From Bostrychus sinensis (taxonomy: Eukaryota > Chordata > Actinopteri > Gobiiformes > Eleotridae), in assembly GCA_020698575.1 (NCBI GenBank), contig CM036251.1, positions 10,952,288 through 11,016,287 of the forward strand: a stretch of DNA of 64,000 bases. The letters run 5' to 3'. The translations under genes and the position numbers were made by a program. The notes beneath the pieces are model-generated. The model saw nothing but the letters and a program-made list of their open reading frames with translations, did not search any database and was not told the origin of the DNA. Shown here one piece after another: positions 24,961 through 36,035 of this stretch; positions within the stretch are counted from its first letter, which is position 1; each line of letters begins with the position of its first letter.

Positions 24961-25337
24961 AATAAAAATAATAATAATTTTAGCAAAAACAATATATCCG
25001 TTTACATTATACCCACAAATTATATATTTTCGGAAAGCCCTCGAGGTCCCCCACGTGACTGTGGGGTCAAATGTCAATGACGAGCGCTTACGCGCTCGTC
25101 ATTGACCCACGAATGTGACTTCGCCCCTTGACTTCCATTCATTTTCAGCCAATACAAGTATGTGGCTTCCATACCTGAGGTATTTGTGTTTGTGTAGTAC
25201 TTGTTGCCATGAGTGTGTACATGGCAAAGCGCTTCGCGCTTTGTTTTTGTGCGCTTCGCGCACTTTTGGGCAGTGCGCTTCGCGCACTGCTGTGCAGACA
25301 CAATAGGCCCTGCGCCACCCTTGGGGCTCGGGCCTAA
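24961..25337. repeat. module B, copy 1 (short form)
   Basis: Seven hairpins follow each other: CCCCAC/GTGGGG; a 15-bp stem GTCAATGACGAGCGC with loop TTAC (25073-25106); ATACC-TGA-GGTAT; AAAGCGC-TTC-GCGCTTT; GTGCGC-TTC-GCGCAC; GCAGTGCGC arms around TTC (25270-25290); and AGGCCC/GGGCCT at the end. It lacks the extra 156-bp submodule of copies 2 and 3. Confidence 0.85.
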
Positions 25338-26493
25338 TTAAAGCCGCAAGCGGCATTGGTAGGCCCTCGCCGGCCGCAACCGGAGCTGGAGCAGAGGAGA
25401 AACCATTTTGCCAAATTTTTTGTTGGTACCTTTTGATAAAAAAAACGGCAAAAAGCGTCTTAATACTCCATAGAACTGCATTGAATGGAATTCCCATTGG
25501 AATAAAATGGCAGAATTCGACCATCGCCATGGCAACACCGAATGAAATACGACTTGGGTACCATTGGAATTTTTGATCAGGATGACATAAAGAATACTTG
25601 TGCCAAATTTGACAAATTTTCGTTCAAGTATAATTTTTTCTGTCCATAGAAATTTTTGCTGTAACCCCATTGGAATAAAATGGCAGGTTTCAGTCATCGC
25701 CATGACAACACAGTATAAAATATGACATGGGTCTCATTGGCTTTTGTGATCGGCGTCACATAAAGTATTTTTCTGCCAAGTTTCGTAAAATTTGGAAAAA
25801 CTAAATTTTTTACTGACCATATAAATATTAGTCTCATTCTGTAGGGGGCGCTATCGTGCCAAATTTCATTCTTTCTTATTTAATGGGTTTAGGCTTGGAG
25901 GGTTTATGAGTGTTTAAAATTTGAGCCAAATTGGAGTTAATATGTACAAATTGTAGCAAATTGCAAGTATGGCGAAATTGAAATTTTTTTCGTAAACTTT
26001 GGCACTGCGCCGCACAAAAACCGTAAAACTTTTGCGAAGAATTTGGATAACTTTTAATGCCCCACTTCTGTAGATGATATAGAGCCATTTTGAGCTAATT
26101 AGGTTAAATGCCCAAGGAGGAGATAGAAAAAGTACGACGCGTGCAAAATTGCTGACTCAGCACTTCGCAGATTTCAATCCAAGATTACCGACTTCTGGTT
26201 AGTCAGGGGGCGTGGCCATAATAATATTTTTTTTTTGGCTCCACCTCAGCAATGTGTGTCCCAAATTTGGTGGGTCTACGACAAACTTTACGCTTGGCCG
26301 ACTCCCATTGGCGCAATGTATTTTCATTTTTCCAGGGGGCGCTGTCGCGCCACTTTTGTGATGTTCTGTATGGCACCTATATTAAAAAAAAATTTCACGC
26401 ACGTGTGAATTTTGGGCAAAATTTGGTGAGTTTTCATAAATGTTCAGGGGGTCAAATTAGCGATCCTTGCGCAGAAGAAAAATAAAGAAAGAA
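25338..26493. repeat. module A, copy 2
   Basis: It begins exactly where B copy 1 ends (CTAA|TTAAAG), without spacer. It is nearly identical to copies 1 and 3 across its length and ends in GAAGAAAAATAAAGAAAGAA, where copy 3 starts. It has no B module of its own. Confidence 0.85.
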
Positions 26494-27650
26494 TTAAAGC
26501 CGCAAGCGGCATTGGTAGGCCCTCGCCGGCCGCAACCGGAGCTGGGGCAGAGGAGAAACCATTTTGCCAAATTTTTTGTTGGTACCTTTTGATAAAAAAA
26601 ACAGCAAAAAGCATCCAAATCCTCCATAGAACTGCACTGAATGTAATTCCCATTGGAATAAAATGGCAGAATTTGACCATCGCCATGGCAACACCGAATT
26701 AAATACGACTTGGGTACCATTGGAATTTTTGATCAGGATGACATCAAGAATATTTGTGCCTAATTTGAGAAATTTTGGTTGAAGTATTATTTTTTCTGTC
26801 CATAGAAATTTTTGTAGTAATCCCATTGGAATAAAATGGCAGGTTTCAGTCATCGCCATGACAACACCGTATAAAATATGACATGGGTCTCATTGGCTTT
26901 TGTGATCGGCGGCACATAAAGTATTTTTCTGCCAAGTTTCGTAATTTTTGAAAAACTAAATTTTTTACTGACCATATAAATATTAGTCTCATTCTCTAGG
27001 GGGCACTATTGTGCCAAATTTCATTCTTTTTTATTTAATGGGTTTAGGCTTGGAGGGTTTATGAGTGTTTAAAATTTGAGGCAAATCGGAGTTAATATGT
27101 GCGAATTGTAGCAAAATGCAAGTACGGAGAATTTGAAAAAAAAATCGTAAAGTTTGCGGCTGCGCCGCACAAAAACCGTAAAACTTTTGCGAAGAATTTG
27201 GATAACTTTTAATGCCCCACTTCTGTAGATGATGTAGAGCGATTTTGAGGTCATTTCGTTAAACGTCCAAGGAGGAGATAGAAAAAGTACGACGCATGCA
27301 AAATTGCTGACTCAGCACTTCGCAGATTTCAATCCAAAATTGCCGACTTCTGGTGTGTCAGGGGGCATGGCTATAATAATATTTTTTGTTTGGCTCCACC
27401 TCAGCAATGTGTGTACCGAACTTGGTGGGTCTACGACAAACTTTACGCTTGGCCGACTCCCATTGGCGCAATGTATTTTCATTTTTCCAGGGGGCGCTGT
27501 CGCGCCGCTTTTGTGATGTTCTGTATGGCACCTATATTAAAAAAAAATTTCACGCACGCGTGAATTTTGGGCAAAATTTGGTGAGTTTTCACAAATGTTC
27601 AGGGGGTCAAATTAGCGATCCTTGCGCAGAAGAAAAATAAAGAAAGAAAG
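26494..27650. repeat. module A, copy 3
   Basis: Same layout as copies 1 and 2, with the starting palindrome GCCGCAAGCGGC intact. It is followed by its B module (copy 2) through an AAAG/AAAT-rich microsatellite. Confidence 0.85.
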
Positions 27651-28189
27651 AATAAAAATAAAAATAATAATAATTTTAGCAAAAACAATATATCCGTTTA
27701 CATTATAACCACAAATTATATATTTTTGGAAAGCTTTCGAGGTCCCCCACGTGACCGTGGGGTCAAATGTCAATAACGAGCGCTTACGCGCTCGTCATTG
27801 ACCCACAAATGTGGTGTCGCCCATTGACTTCCATTCATTTTCAGCCAATACAAGTATGTGGGTTCCATACCTGAGCTATATATGATTGTGTAGGACTGGA
27901 TGCCAGGAGTGTGTACATGGGAAAGCGCTTCGCGCTTTGTTTTTGTGCGCTTCGCGCACTTATGAGTGGGCTTCGCCCACTGACTTCCATTGATTCTGAG
28001 CGAAAACAAGTATGTGGCTTCCATACCTGAGGTATTTGTGTTTGTGTAGTACTTGTTGCCATGAGTGTGTACATGGCAAAGCGCTTCGCGCTTTGTTTTT
28101 GTGCGCTTCGCGCACTTTTGGGCAGTGCGCTTCGCGCACTGCTGTGCAGACACAATAGGCCCTGCGCCACCCTTGGGGCTCGGGCCTAA
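27651..28189. repeat. module B, copy 2 (long form)
   Basis: Like B copy 1 but with the GACTTCCATT...GCGCAC submodule present twice (starts at 27826 and 27982, a 156-bp step). The first submodule ends in a different hairpin, AGTGGGC-TTC-GCCCACT. The 15-bp stem here has one mismatch (GTCAATAACGAGCGC). Confidence 0.85.
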
Positions 28190-28726
28190 TAATAAAAAAA
28201 AATAATAATAATTTTAGCAAAAACAATATATCCGTTTACATTATACCCACAAATGATATATTTTCGGAAAGCTCTCAAGCTCCCCCACGTGACCGTGGGG
28301 TCAAATGTCAATGACGAGCGCTTACGCGCTCGTCATTGACATTTGAGTGGACTTCGCCCATTGACTTCCATTCATTTTCAGCCAATACAAGTATGTGGCT
28401 TCCATACCTGAGGTATATATGATTGTGTAGGACTGGATGCCATGAGTGTGTACATGGGAAAGCGCTTCGCGCTTTGTTTTTGTGCGCTTCGCGCACTTAT
28501 GAGTGGGCTTCGCCCACTGACTTCCATTGATTCTGAGCAAATACAAGTATGTGGCGTCCATACCTGAGGTATTTGTGTTTGTGTAGTACTTGATACCATG
28601 AGTGTGTACATGGGAAAGCGCTTCGCGCTTTGTTTTTGTGCGCTTCGCGCACTTTTGGGCAGTGCGCAAAGCGCACTGCTGTGCAGACACAATAGGCCCT
28701 GCGCCACCCTTGGGGCTCGGGCCTAA
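28190..28726. repeat. module B, copy 3 (long form, altered hairpins)
   Basis: Nearly identical to copy 2 and joined to it directly. It differs in two hairpins: the large stem is extended to 21 perfect base pairs (28301-28321 with 28326-28346), and the terminal hairpin has loop AAA instead of TTC (28659-28679). Confidence 0.85.
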
Positions 28727-29317
28727 TAAGATGAGACATACTAAGAAATTAGGACTGAGGAGTGTTGCTGACAGATGTAAATGAAATTATGGATAAACTG
28801 TCAGTGAAGCCTCTCACATCACAATCCCACCTCTCCAGTCTCCGCTACGTCTTCTTTTGCACATGCAGGTCACTTCAGGGCTGCAAACGGTTCACACACG
28901 AGATGGATGGAGATCATATTTAAAATATCATGTGAACAACCAAGCAAAAAAAAATCAGATTCCAGCTAAGAATTAGAAATGAGCATTAGGACCTGCAGTG
29001 TGAACCTAGCCTAAGTTTCAGCCCTGCAACTAATTGCCATTGTCCAGGTTGTACGCCACCTATGGCCCATAGTTGCTGGGATAGAATCTAACCACCCATG
29101 GCCTCTAACAGAATGTAGAAAGTGTAATAAGATGAATGAGTCAAGTACATGGCAGGGTACAGACAGATCACCTGGGTGCTGTGTGACTTTAACACATTCT
29201 TGCAACTTGACGTCAGCAGTGACTTGACATTTCAGTAAACAAAACTGAGCCACTGTTGATGGTTTAATCATTGACTCGACTGAAACTGTCATGTACATTA
29301 AACTACATTATTCATAT

Positions 29318-29435
29318 ATACATCTTCTGCTTATTTGTTTGGGGTTCTGGGTGGCTGGACCTTGCCCCAGCAACTGTGGGCCTTAGGCAATGTACACCAA
29401 GGACACTGCACTGGCCATTATCTCCTAGGTCAGAC
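29318..29435 (-). mobile_element. SINE tail fragment, reverse orientation
   Basis: GGGTGGCTGGACCTTGCCCC, AGCAACTGTGGGCCTTAGGC and GGCCATTATCTCC correspond to the reversed tail of the tRNA-derived SINE. Confidence 0.6.
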
Positions 29436-32159
29436 ATCTGCGACCTATGGTTTTAGAGCCGCACGTTCTTTATCCCTGCTCCTGCAGCTCTTTGGGCATC
29501 TGACATCTGGTTATGTGAAGTCACTAAAGGAATATGCATAATAATAATGATATGAATATGACATATGAATAATGATCTACGCAATTTTGTTGTACACCTG
29601 TAGGTATAATGACAAATAAAACACTTTACAAAAAAGAACACATGAGAAAAAGTTACAGGATGTAACTTTAGTTCTCTGAGTGAGATAATGAGTGCAGTAT
29701 TTAGCACAGTTCTTTGTTAGTCATTATTACTGTATACTGTATTTCAGTTATCAGCTAAGCATCAAAATTAGTTGCAGCTCTTTACAGATGCATTTTTTTT
29801 TTTTTTTGCCATAATTGTCTCTTTGGATCCAGAAGACTGCAGACCCATGTCCTAGGTCTCAAGTTAGGGCCGCCCCATTTGTTTGTTGGTCTACACAGTT
29901 TGTCAATATTGATCTACAGAGGGAATGTCTATTTACAAACAGCAAAAATGAAAAGGGAAGCAATGAGAAATTCAGATAATATTTAGCATGCTATGTTTAC
30001 CAGGGCAGAGATGCCATTGCCAGACTTAATAAGAATGTTTTTTTGTGGCAACGACTGGATTTAGTTTAATCTTTTAGTAACTAAAAACAGAAAAGGTCTG
30101 TGTTATTGTTGGGAAATTAGGGTTAAGACTATGATGGAAAGGATTTTTGGTAAAACAGCTGCTTTAACCAACTATCTGACTCAACAATATACCATGGTAA
30201 CAAGAAAAATAGTGTAATTTCTTCACCAGTCATAACATTATGGACCGTTGGTATAGATTTATAGATAGAAGAGGTTACAGTAGAGCTAATTTTATCTAAA
30301 CATAAATTATGTTGAAAATAAACATGGCCTATTGTAGTTCACATTAATCCTTCATGTTTTTCCAATGCACTGAGCCATGAACCTGACTGCACAGGGGAAT
30401 TTTAATCCCAAATGAACAAAGAAAACCACAAGGGGACGTGGCTCTAGACCATGTTCCCAGGCTTTGAAATAATCAGTGTGTGGGATATACAAAAATGTGC
30501 AGTTCTTCTTTAAAACATGACAGTATTCAACTTTTTTTTCATATTTCATTTATTAAAATTTTAGGTCCCCTTCCCTCCAACCAGGTGACAAATGATTTAT
30601 CAAAAAGACAAACAAACAAACAAACAAAAAAAACACACTGCTCCATTTCACTGAACTGAAGCTCCTCACACGTCTATGTTACAAAAGAGTCACTTGTGTG
30701 AAATTCGTGGCATGTAGGTCCACACGCAGCTTTTAAACATGAGACCAGAGTGTCAGGAAGAAGGCCACGAGAGTTTGACACAGATTTACGCAATGTTTTC
30801 TGAAGATGTGCATTGGATTTAAAGAAACATCGCATCTGGACTGGTTTGGGCATGGGTTGGGTCAGAATAACATGGTTTTACAGAAGTTTCCATTGTTCAC
30901 AGAGGTACAAAGTGTGCTGAAAAAAATTGGTGCTCCTTTGTAGAGACAGTACGGGAGAGTCAGTATTAGAGGAGCTAAATGCTGCAGTCTACTGATGCAA
31001 CAGAGAATCAACACTCAAATCAAAAGTGAAAGGAAAAATACCAAAATGGCCATGTTTATCTTTTATATTTTTATGGCTAACAGTTACAGTGACCACCTGT
31101 TCCACTTTTGGTTGTACTGCACAGCCATTTAGATCATTTACAAAGTGAGATTCAAGTTTAAGAACAAGATAAGATCGGTTTCATTGTGTGTCTTCTCTCT
31201 GGGTTGAATATATTATTGGTGTGTTTCAGGAGAGGCTTCTCCATGGAGCTGTGATCTTGATTTTTGTTTTTTTTCCGTTTTACTTTTTTGTATTCAAATG
31301 AAAAATCTCCCTAAAGACGTAACTCTGCAGATGTATTTTCATCTAAATGAGGTTTAGAATCAGTAAGTTTTATATAATATTATCACAGCTTGAGTCTGTC
31401 CCACCAAACTTGTCCCACATTCGGTACTTTCTAAACTGGTCTAATAACAGTCTTGGCCCAAAAATGTAAAACGTTGCACATTTTCAAAGAAACTCAAACA
31501 AAGCAAGCATCTGTTAACAAGAACGATGTGCTGAGTCAACGCGTGTTTTGCTGAATTAAAAACACTGCCATTTTCATCTACTTTGCGTCATAAAATAGTG
31601 AGTCGTCCCACTGTTTACTGCAGCAGGATGGCTAAACACTGGACTTTACTCACTTCCTTCTTTGTTGTTTACGCAGCTGACACTCTTTTCTTGCTCATTA
31701 TTGGAAATGCAACTCCAGCCTGTACCAAACTGTGCTATTCCAACTTGTTCTATAGCATAATGCCTATTGGAAATTTGGTATTTCTGCACCATTTTGATTA
31801 AAACATCTTGAGCACCAGACATGATAAAAAAGACTTTGGTCTGCGGTATCAAAAGAAAAGTTTCAGTCCAAGCGTTACAAACTGGATCTGATGGTTGCTG
31901 TAGCCTAAACAATGCTTCTAAGTGAGACAACACCACATCTGAGTCACACAACAGCCATTTGTTTACTATGATTCAGCAACAGTCCGTGTTAGTAGAAAAA
32001 AGCAATAATGTTTCAGAGCGCAAGAACCTAAGGAAACATCTGTGACAATTAATTCTCTTGCACCTTAAGTAAGTAACATTCCCCAAATGACAGCAAAAGT
32101 TTTAGTGACGTGAAAAAATGCTGTTTACTAAGAGGGCTGTGATAAATACATAATAATAT
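29436..32159. other. 2.7 kb with no gene recognised
   Basis: Mostly single-copy-looking AT-rich DNA, with a T run near 29792-29807 and a CAAA run near 30607-30630. Open frames up to 101 codons are unrecognised. Nothing can be supported. Confidence 0.45.
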
Positions 32160-32690
32160 TTGCAGTAGTAGTGATGGGCCAAGGACAAAATGATTCATTT
32201 TACTGTGGATTCAGATCAGTGTTTAGATCCAGGAGTATTTAAATGGATTCTGTAACATTACGAGATACGGACCAAAGATAATATTTTTATTTGCATTTCA
32301 TTTAACCAAGAAAGTCCCACTGACATTAAAAATCTCTTTTCCAGGGGAGTTTTGGCCACATAGAGGACCTGTTATACATGTTTTTAGTGGCAAGAGAAAC
32401 CTACACAGACATAAAAAGAACATGCAAACTCCACACATAAAGGTCCAGTCCAGAAATTGAACCTGAGACCTTCTTGCTGTGAGGTAAGAGTGCTAACTTC
32501 TATGCCACTGTGCCACCCACTTTACCCACTAAAAGAACAAATAAAGGTTTTGTGGCTCAATAGAAAGAGCATTTACCCAAGAACTAGAAGATCTTTGAGT
32601 TTTGAGGTCTGGGCATGGGAGCTTTACCATTGTAAGCTAGGACCAGTGCCTTGGCAGAGGTCTACTCTCTTCAAATGGGATTTTGTTTTG
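32160..32690. mobile_element. repeat cluster: SINE head relic (reverse) then tRNA-like SINE (forward)
   Basis: About 32340-32517 ends in a reversed SINE head (TGCAAACTCCACACATAAAG, GAACCTGAGACCTTCTTGCT, GCCACTGTGCCACCC). About 32545-32690 is a different tRNA-like repeat (TTTGTGGCTCAATAGAAAGA, GACCAGTGCCTTGGCAGAGG) with a second copy at 37.0 kb. Text near 32160-32290 also recurs at 36.3 kb. Confidence 0.5.
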
Positions 32691-32934
32691 ATCATTTTTG
32701 TTTTTCTTGTCTTTTGCAATTCTATTTATTTTTGTACCATACACCTTTCTTTGTTCATAGCCTTTCTTAAAAACCAGACTTTTGCACAGAGCTGCTAGTC
32801 TTTTGAAAGAAACCGCAAGTAGCAGTAAAATGCTTCTCTTGTTAAACTAGATGAGTAATCTTACCAGCACAAGACTTATTTTTAAATCATTTGCTGAAAG
32901 ATTTACAGGACGTACTATTTAGACTTTGTGCTGG

Positions 32935-33070
32935 TCCCAAGATGGTCCAGATAAATGAGAACGGTTGCATCAGAAAGCACATCCAGCTTATGCAAAATCA
33001 ATATGCGACTGCACATAGGAGGCAGATGATTTGCTGTGGTGACCCCTGAAAGAAAAAGTCAAAATGAAAG
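32935..33070 (+). mobile_element. LINE/SINE 3'-tail fragment
   Basis: GATGGTCCAGATAAATGAGA, GCACATCCAGCTTATGCAAA, GGAGGCAGATGATTTGCTGT and GGTGACCCCTGAAAG match the tail at 17.4 kb with drift. Confidence 0.55.
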
Positions 33071-33895
33071 AAAAACCTTGTAAAGTGCACAATAAAAATG
33101 TAAATTTAGGAAAGTACAGCTAAACAGTTACTAGCAAATTGGTCTCACTATACGTCAAATGGAAATGCTGACTTCACCCTGATTTCTGTCCAGCTATTTT
33201 TCCCTAATATTTGGCCCGATAACCAGAGTGCTATATATAAATACGGTATAGTCACACAATGGAAAAAATGAATTGTCTCCCTCATTTAAACAGTAAAACA
33301 CCCACAACCTAAACCCACTCAGATAATAAAACGAGCAAACAAGAGCTCATTCAAACTGTTAACCCATTTAAAGACAAGCCCAGACTACAGTGAAATGGTC
33401 CAATAGAAAAGCAATAAGAATACATTCATTGGTAGTAAAAAGGAGTGGCGAAATGAAGTGTTACAAACTTTGCTTTAAATAGAAAACTGAAGCCACATTG
33501 CGTTAGCTAGAAGTACCAGTATTAGAAGTAGAGTACTACAGGACTAACTATGATCACAACAAAGTCCCACTCTGATGGAGGGTCCAAGGACTGGGGATTT
33601 AGTCTGTAAACAGTCTGTAAAGGTTATTTACTAAGGCAACTGTTACCGTAATATTGGCCTATATAAAAATACATTTCTTTCCAGTCACAGTCGGCATTTG
33701 TCAAGTCAAGATTACCTGTTGATAGCATCTGATTAGCACTACTCCACTCATTCTATTGTTATTATAGAGTTAATAGTCTTCACTCTTCACATTGTTTTGC
33801 ACGTACCACATAAACCGGAGCGGCCTGGGTTTGATTTTCAGCCCTGATTTCCTGCCACAATACTGTTTCTCCAAAAAATGCCGTCATCTTCATCA

Positions 33896-34301
33896 TAACG
33901 CTGCTCGATTATGGAAAAATTCATAATCACAATTATTTGGGTCAAAATTTAAATCATTATTAGCTAAAACAATTATTTATGTACAACATTTGAACAAAGA
34001 TGATATTGTGTGTAGCTTTGACAATGTAAAGTCCATCTTTCACCACAAAAGGGCAAGGATTCACTTTTAACCTTCACTTTTAAACCCTAAACAGCAGCGT
34101 AGGGTTTGCTCCTTAAGCGTTTGAGTAAATAAACACACTTTCACCGAGTAGCTTTGTTGCAGGTTTTGGGAGAGCAGAGCGAGCATGCCTGTCATTCAGA
34201 GTTCAAATTAATTAATAATGTTTCTCGATTCTACAGATTTTGTAATCGGTGGGAGCCAAAATAGTAATCACGATTAAAATTTGATTAATTGCACAGCTCT
34301 A
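33896..34301. mobile_element. hAT-like MITE with near 8-bp duplication
   Basis: The ends are TAACGCTGCTCGATTATGG and, reversed, TAGAGCTGTGCAATTAATC, the ends of a common fish hAT-like MITE. Flanks CTTCATCA and CTTCAGTCA match if one base was inserted. Length 406 bp, no coding capacity. Confidence 0.7.
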
Positions 34302-34798
34302 CTTCAGTCAGAATTTACCTGTTGCTAGACTCAACAAGCACAAGTTCAGTAATTGCAGAATTACTAGTCTTCAAGCCTCGAAAATATGTTTTTGAAGTTG
34401 AAGCAGCTATGCCAGTGTCAGGCAAAAACCCTGTCAATCACACTAAGTAATCTGACTGACAGCACATTCACCTCAAATACTTAGAAAATGAGAAAATGAA
34501 GCAATAATCTATATTTATTCCAGCCCTGAAGCAAAATGGAGCCTTTGCAGAGTATCCCAAAGATATAAAAAGTAATCAAATTTAAATTGAAAAATAATAA
34601 TAATAATGAAAAATAAAATAATAAAACTGTTTTACATTTGTTCATTAAGTGCTAACAATGTTTAACTTGCAACTAGCCTTTAAATGTTGCAGGACATGTA
34701 ATGTAGTCAATTGCCATTCATTTTAAGTTATAATTTAACATTAAAATGCTATAATAAGTCCTTAGTTTCACCTGGGAAACCCTGGAGGTAGGGCTGCA

Positions 34799-35229
34799 CA
34801 ATATATCGCAAAATTATCGTTATCGCAATATCAGCAAATGCAATATCCGTATTGCAAAAATCTAAATATATCGCAATAATGCTATGGTCTTCCATCTGAC
34901 AGAGATTTACACTGAAGAATAATTTTCCACCAGAGCCTTAAAAGAACATGTGTTAAGACTAAATAAAAATGTTTAAAAAGTCCAGTTTTAGTGGTAATTT
35001 AATTAATTTAGTCACAGCTTAGCCTTGTTTTATTCCTGGTTCAGTCTGTGTTAAGTTTTGATTTTGTTGCTGTTTTGACTTGGATCTTACATTTTTGTGA
35101 AATGTAGTGAATTTAACTTACTATGTTCGAAAAGCAGGCTCTATTTTCAAATATCACAATAATATCATCATTGCAATTTTCAACATCGTTACCGACTATC
35201 ACATGTTTTCTCCATATCATGCAGCCCTC
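34799..35229. mobile_element. hAT-like MITE with perfect 8-bp target duplication CCTGGAGG
   Basis: It starts TAGGGCTGCACAATATATCG and ends CATATCATGCAGCCCTC. CCTGGAGG is present on both sides (34791-34798 and 35230-35237). Length 431 bp. A truncated relative lies at 59.2-59.5 kb in the opposite orientation. Confidence 0.88.
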
Positions 35230-35369
35230 CCTGGAGGTACCTTGCTTTGGCCTGTGTGACAAATTTAAAGCACTTGCCCCTGCAGTCAGCTGGAAATAAA
35301 ATAATGACACTAAATGACACACACTGACCTGTTTTTTTTTGCATAAAAGTCAATGAAAGCTAGATATTC

Positions 35370-35650
35370 TTCTCTTGGTGCTCTGGTTTCCCCCATAAAT
35401 CTCAAAGATGCACAATAGTGTAATCCTCCAGCTGGTATTCTAGTCCTATGGTTTTTGTAGCACTTTGAGATTTGTTTAAGTGTAAAGTGCATTATGAACC
35501 ATATTATTACTACTCCTGACCAGAATCTTGGCTCAAGGCCTGGAGAAGGGTCCCGGGGCCCATTGCTCCAGACAAGTTGTCCCAGCAGCAGTGTTTGGTG
35601 GGTCAAAAATGCAGAGAATGAATTTCCCTACGAAGGACAATCAAGTCTAA
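35370..35650 (+). mobile_element. SINE relic
   Basis: GCTCTGGTTTCCCCCATAAA, GACCAGAATCTTGGCTCAAG, GAGAAGGGTCCCGGGGCCCA and GTTGTCCCAGCAGC are the reverse complement of text in the 51.5-kb SINE, so this copy is plus-oriented. The head is missing. Confidence 0.6.
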
Positions 35651-36035
35651 GTCATCACAGCAAATAAGCTACAGCTACTGCCTCCACTCCTGTTTACTTT
35701 CAATGAATGTTTTACTTTTAAAGGCACTTTGTAGATGTTTAAATACATCTGAATGATACAAACACAGAGCACAGCAGTGGTAATAATAGTAAAGGAATGT
35801 GTGTTTTTAAGACTTCTGACGACACTGGTCTCTGGAGCTGGTTAAAAGTGTGTAAACATCCCCAAAACAGAAACACAAGTTTGTCTTAGGTTTCCTTAAA
35901 ATGCCCACAGTTGCACAATACTAAGAATACAGCAATGTCATCAAAACTTTAAAAGACGCTGCATGGATAGGAAGTCAAAGTGCATAATGTGTGAAAGAGA
36001 AGGGGACAATTGCCAATCACAACCCGTTTTATGGC

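Larger units (their letters stand above)
23800..28726. mobile_element. 4.9-kb composite of hairpin modules, order A-B-A-A-B-B
   Basis: Two module types alternate: A (about 1.16 kb, starting TTAAAGCCGCAAGCGGC) and B (377-539 bp, ending GGGCTCGGGCCTAA). Both are CpG-rich and full of short hairpins, unlike the surrounding AT-rich DNA. No protein frame longer than about 145 codons exists, and those present are repeated shadows. Possibly a non-autonomous rolling-circle (Helitron or Helentron-type) element, because copies end CTAA followed by T next to a hairpin. This is an inference. Confidence 0.6.
23412..29011. mobile_element. Harbinger-like TIR element (about 0.67 kb of its own) enclosing the A/B composite
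   Basis: The ends are GGCTATGTTCACACTGCAGG and, reversed, GGCTAGGTTCACACTGCAGG (19 of 20). TAA flanks both sides (23409-23411 and 29012-29014), giving a 3-bp duplication typical of PIF/Harbinger. Reading the duplication as CTAAG is also possible. Its own sequence is 23412-23799 and 28727-29011. No transposase is encoded. It lies inside a SINE and is itself interrupted by the hairpin-module composite. Confidence 0.7.
23186..29130 (+). mobile_element. tRNA-derived SINE split by a 5.6-kb nested insertion
   Basis: The left part (23186-23411) has a degenerate head (GGGTTTGATTCTGAGG, B-box-like) and body (CTAAATTGCCAATAGTGAAT). The right part (29012-29130) resumes with TTTCAGCCCTGCAACTAATT, GTCCAGGTTGTACGCCACC and GTTGCTGGGATAG. 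Removing 23412-29011 and one TAA restores continuous SINE text across the join, so the SINE was there first. Confidence 0.75.

Noticed and set aside
23730..26859. Repeated minus-strand proteins containing HFIPMG
   Set aside because: The 121-144-codon frames recur in modules A1-A3 because the modules are copies. They have no known domain, they contain the internal 173-bp repeat, and they break at different places in each copy.
24900..28730. Bacterial-type REP/BIME sequences or contamination, because of many GC-rich hairpins
   Set aside because: The modules are interspersed with AT-rich DNA and inserted in a vertebrate TIR element and SINE with matching flanks, so they are native fish repeats.
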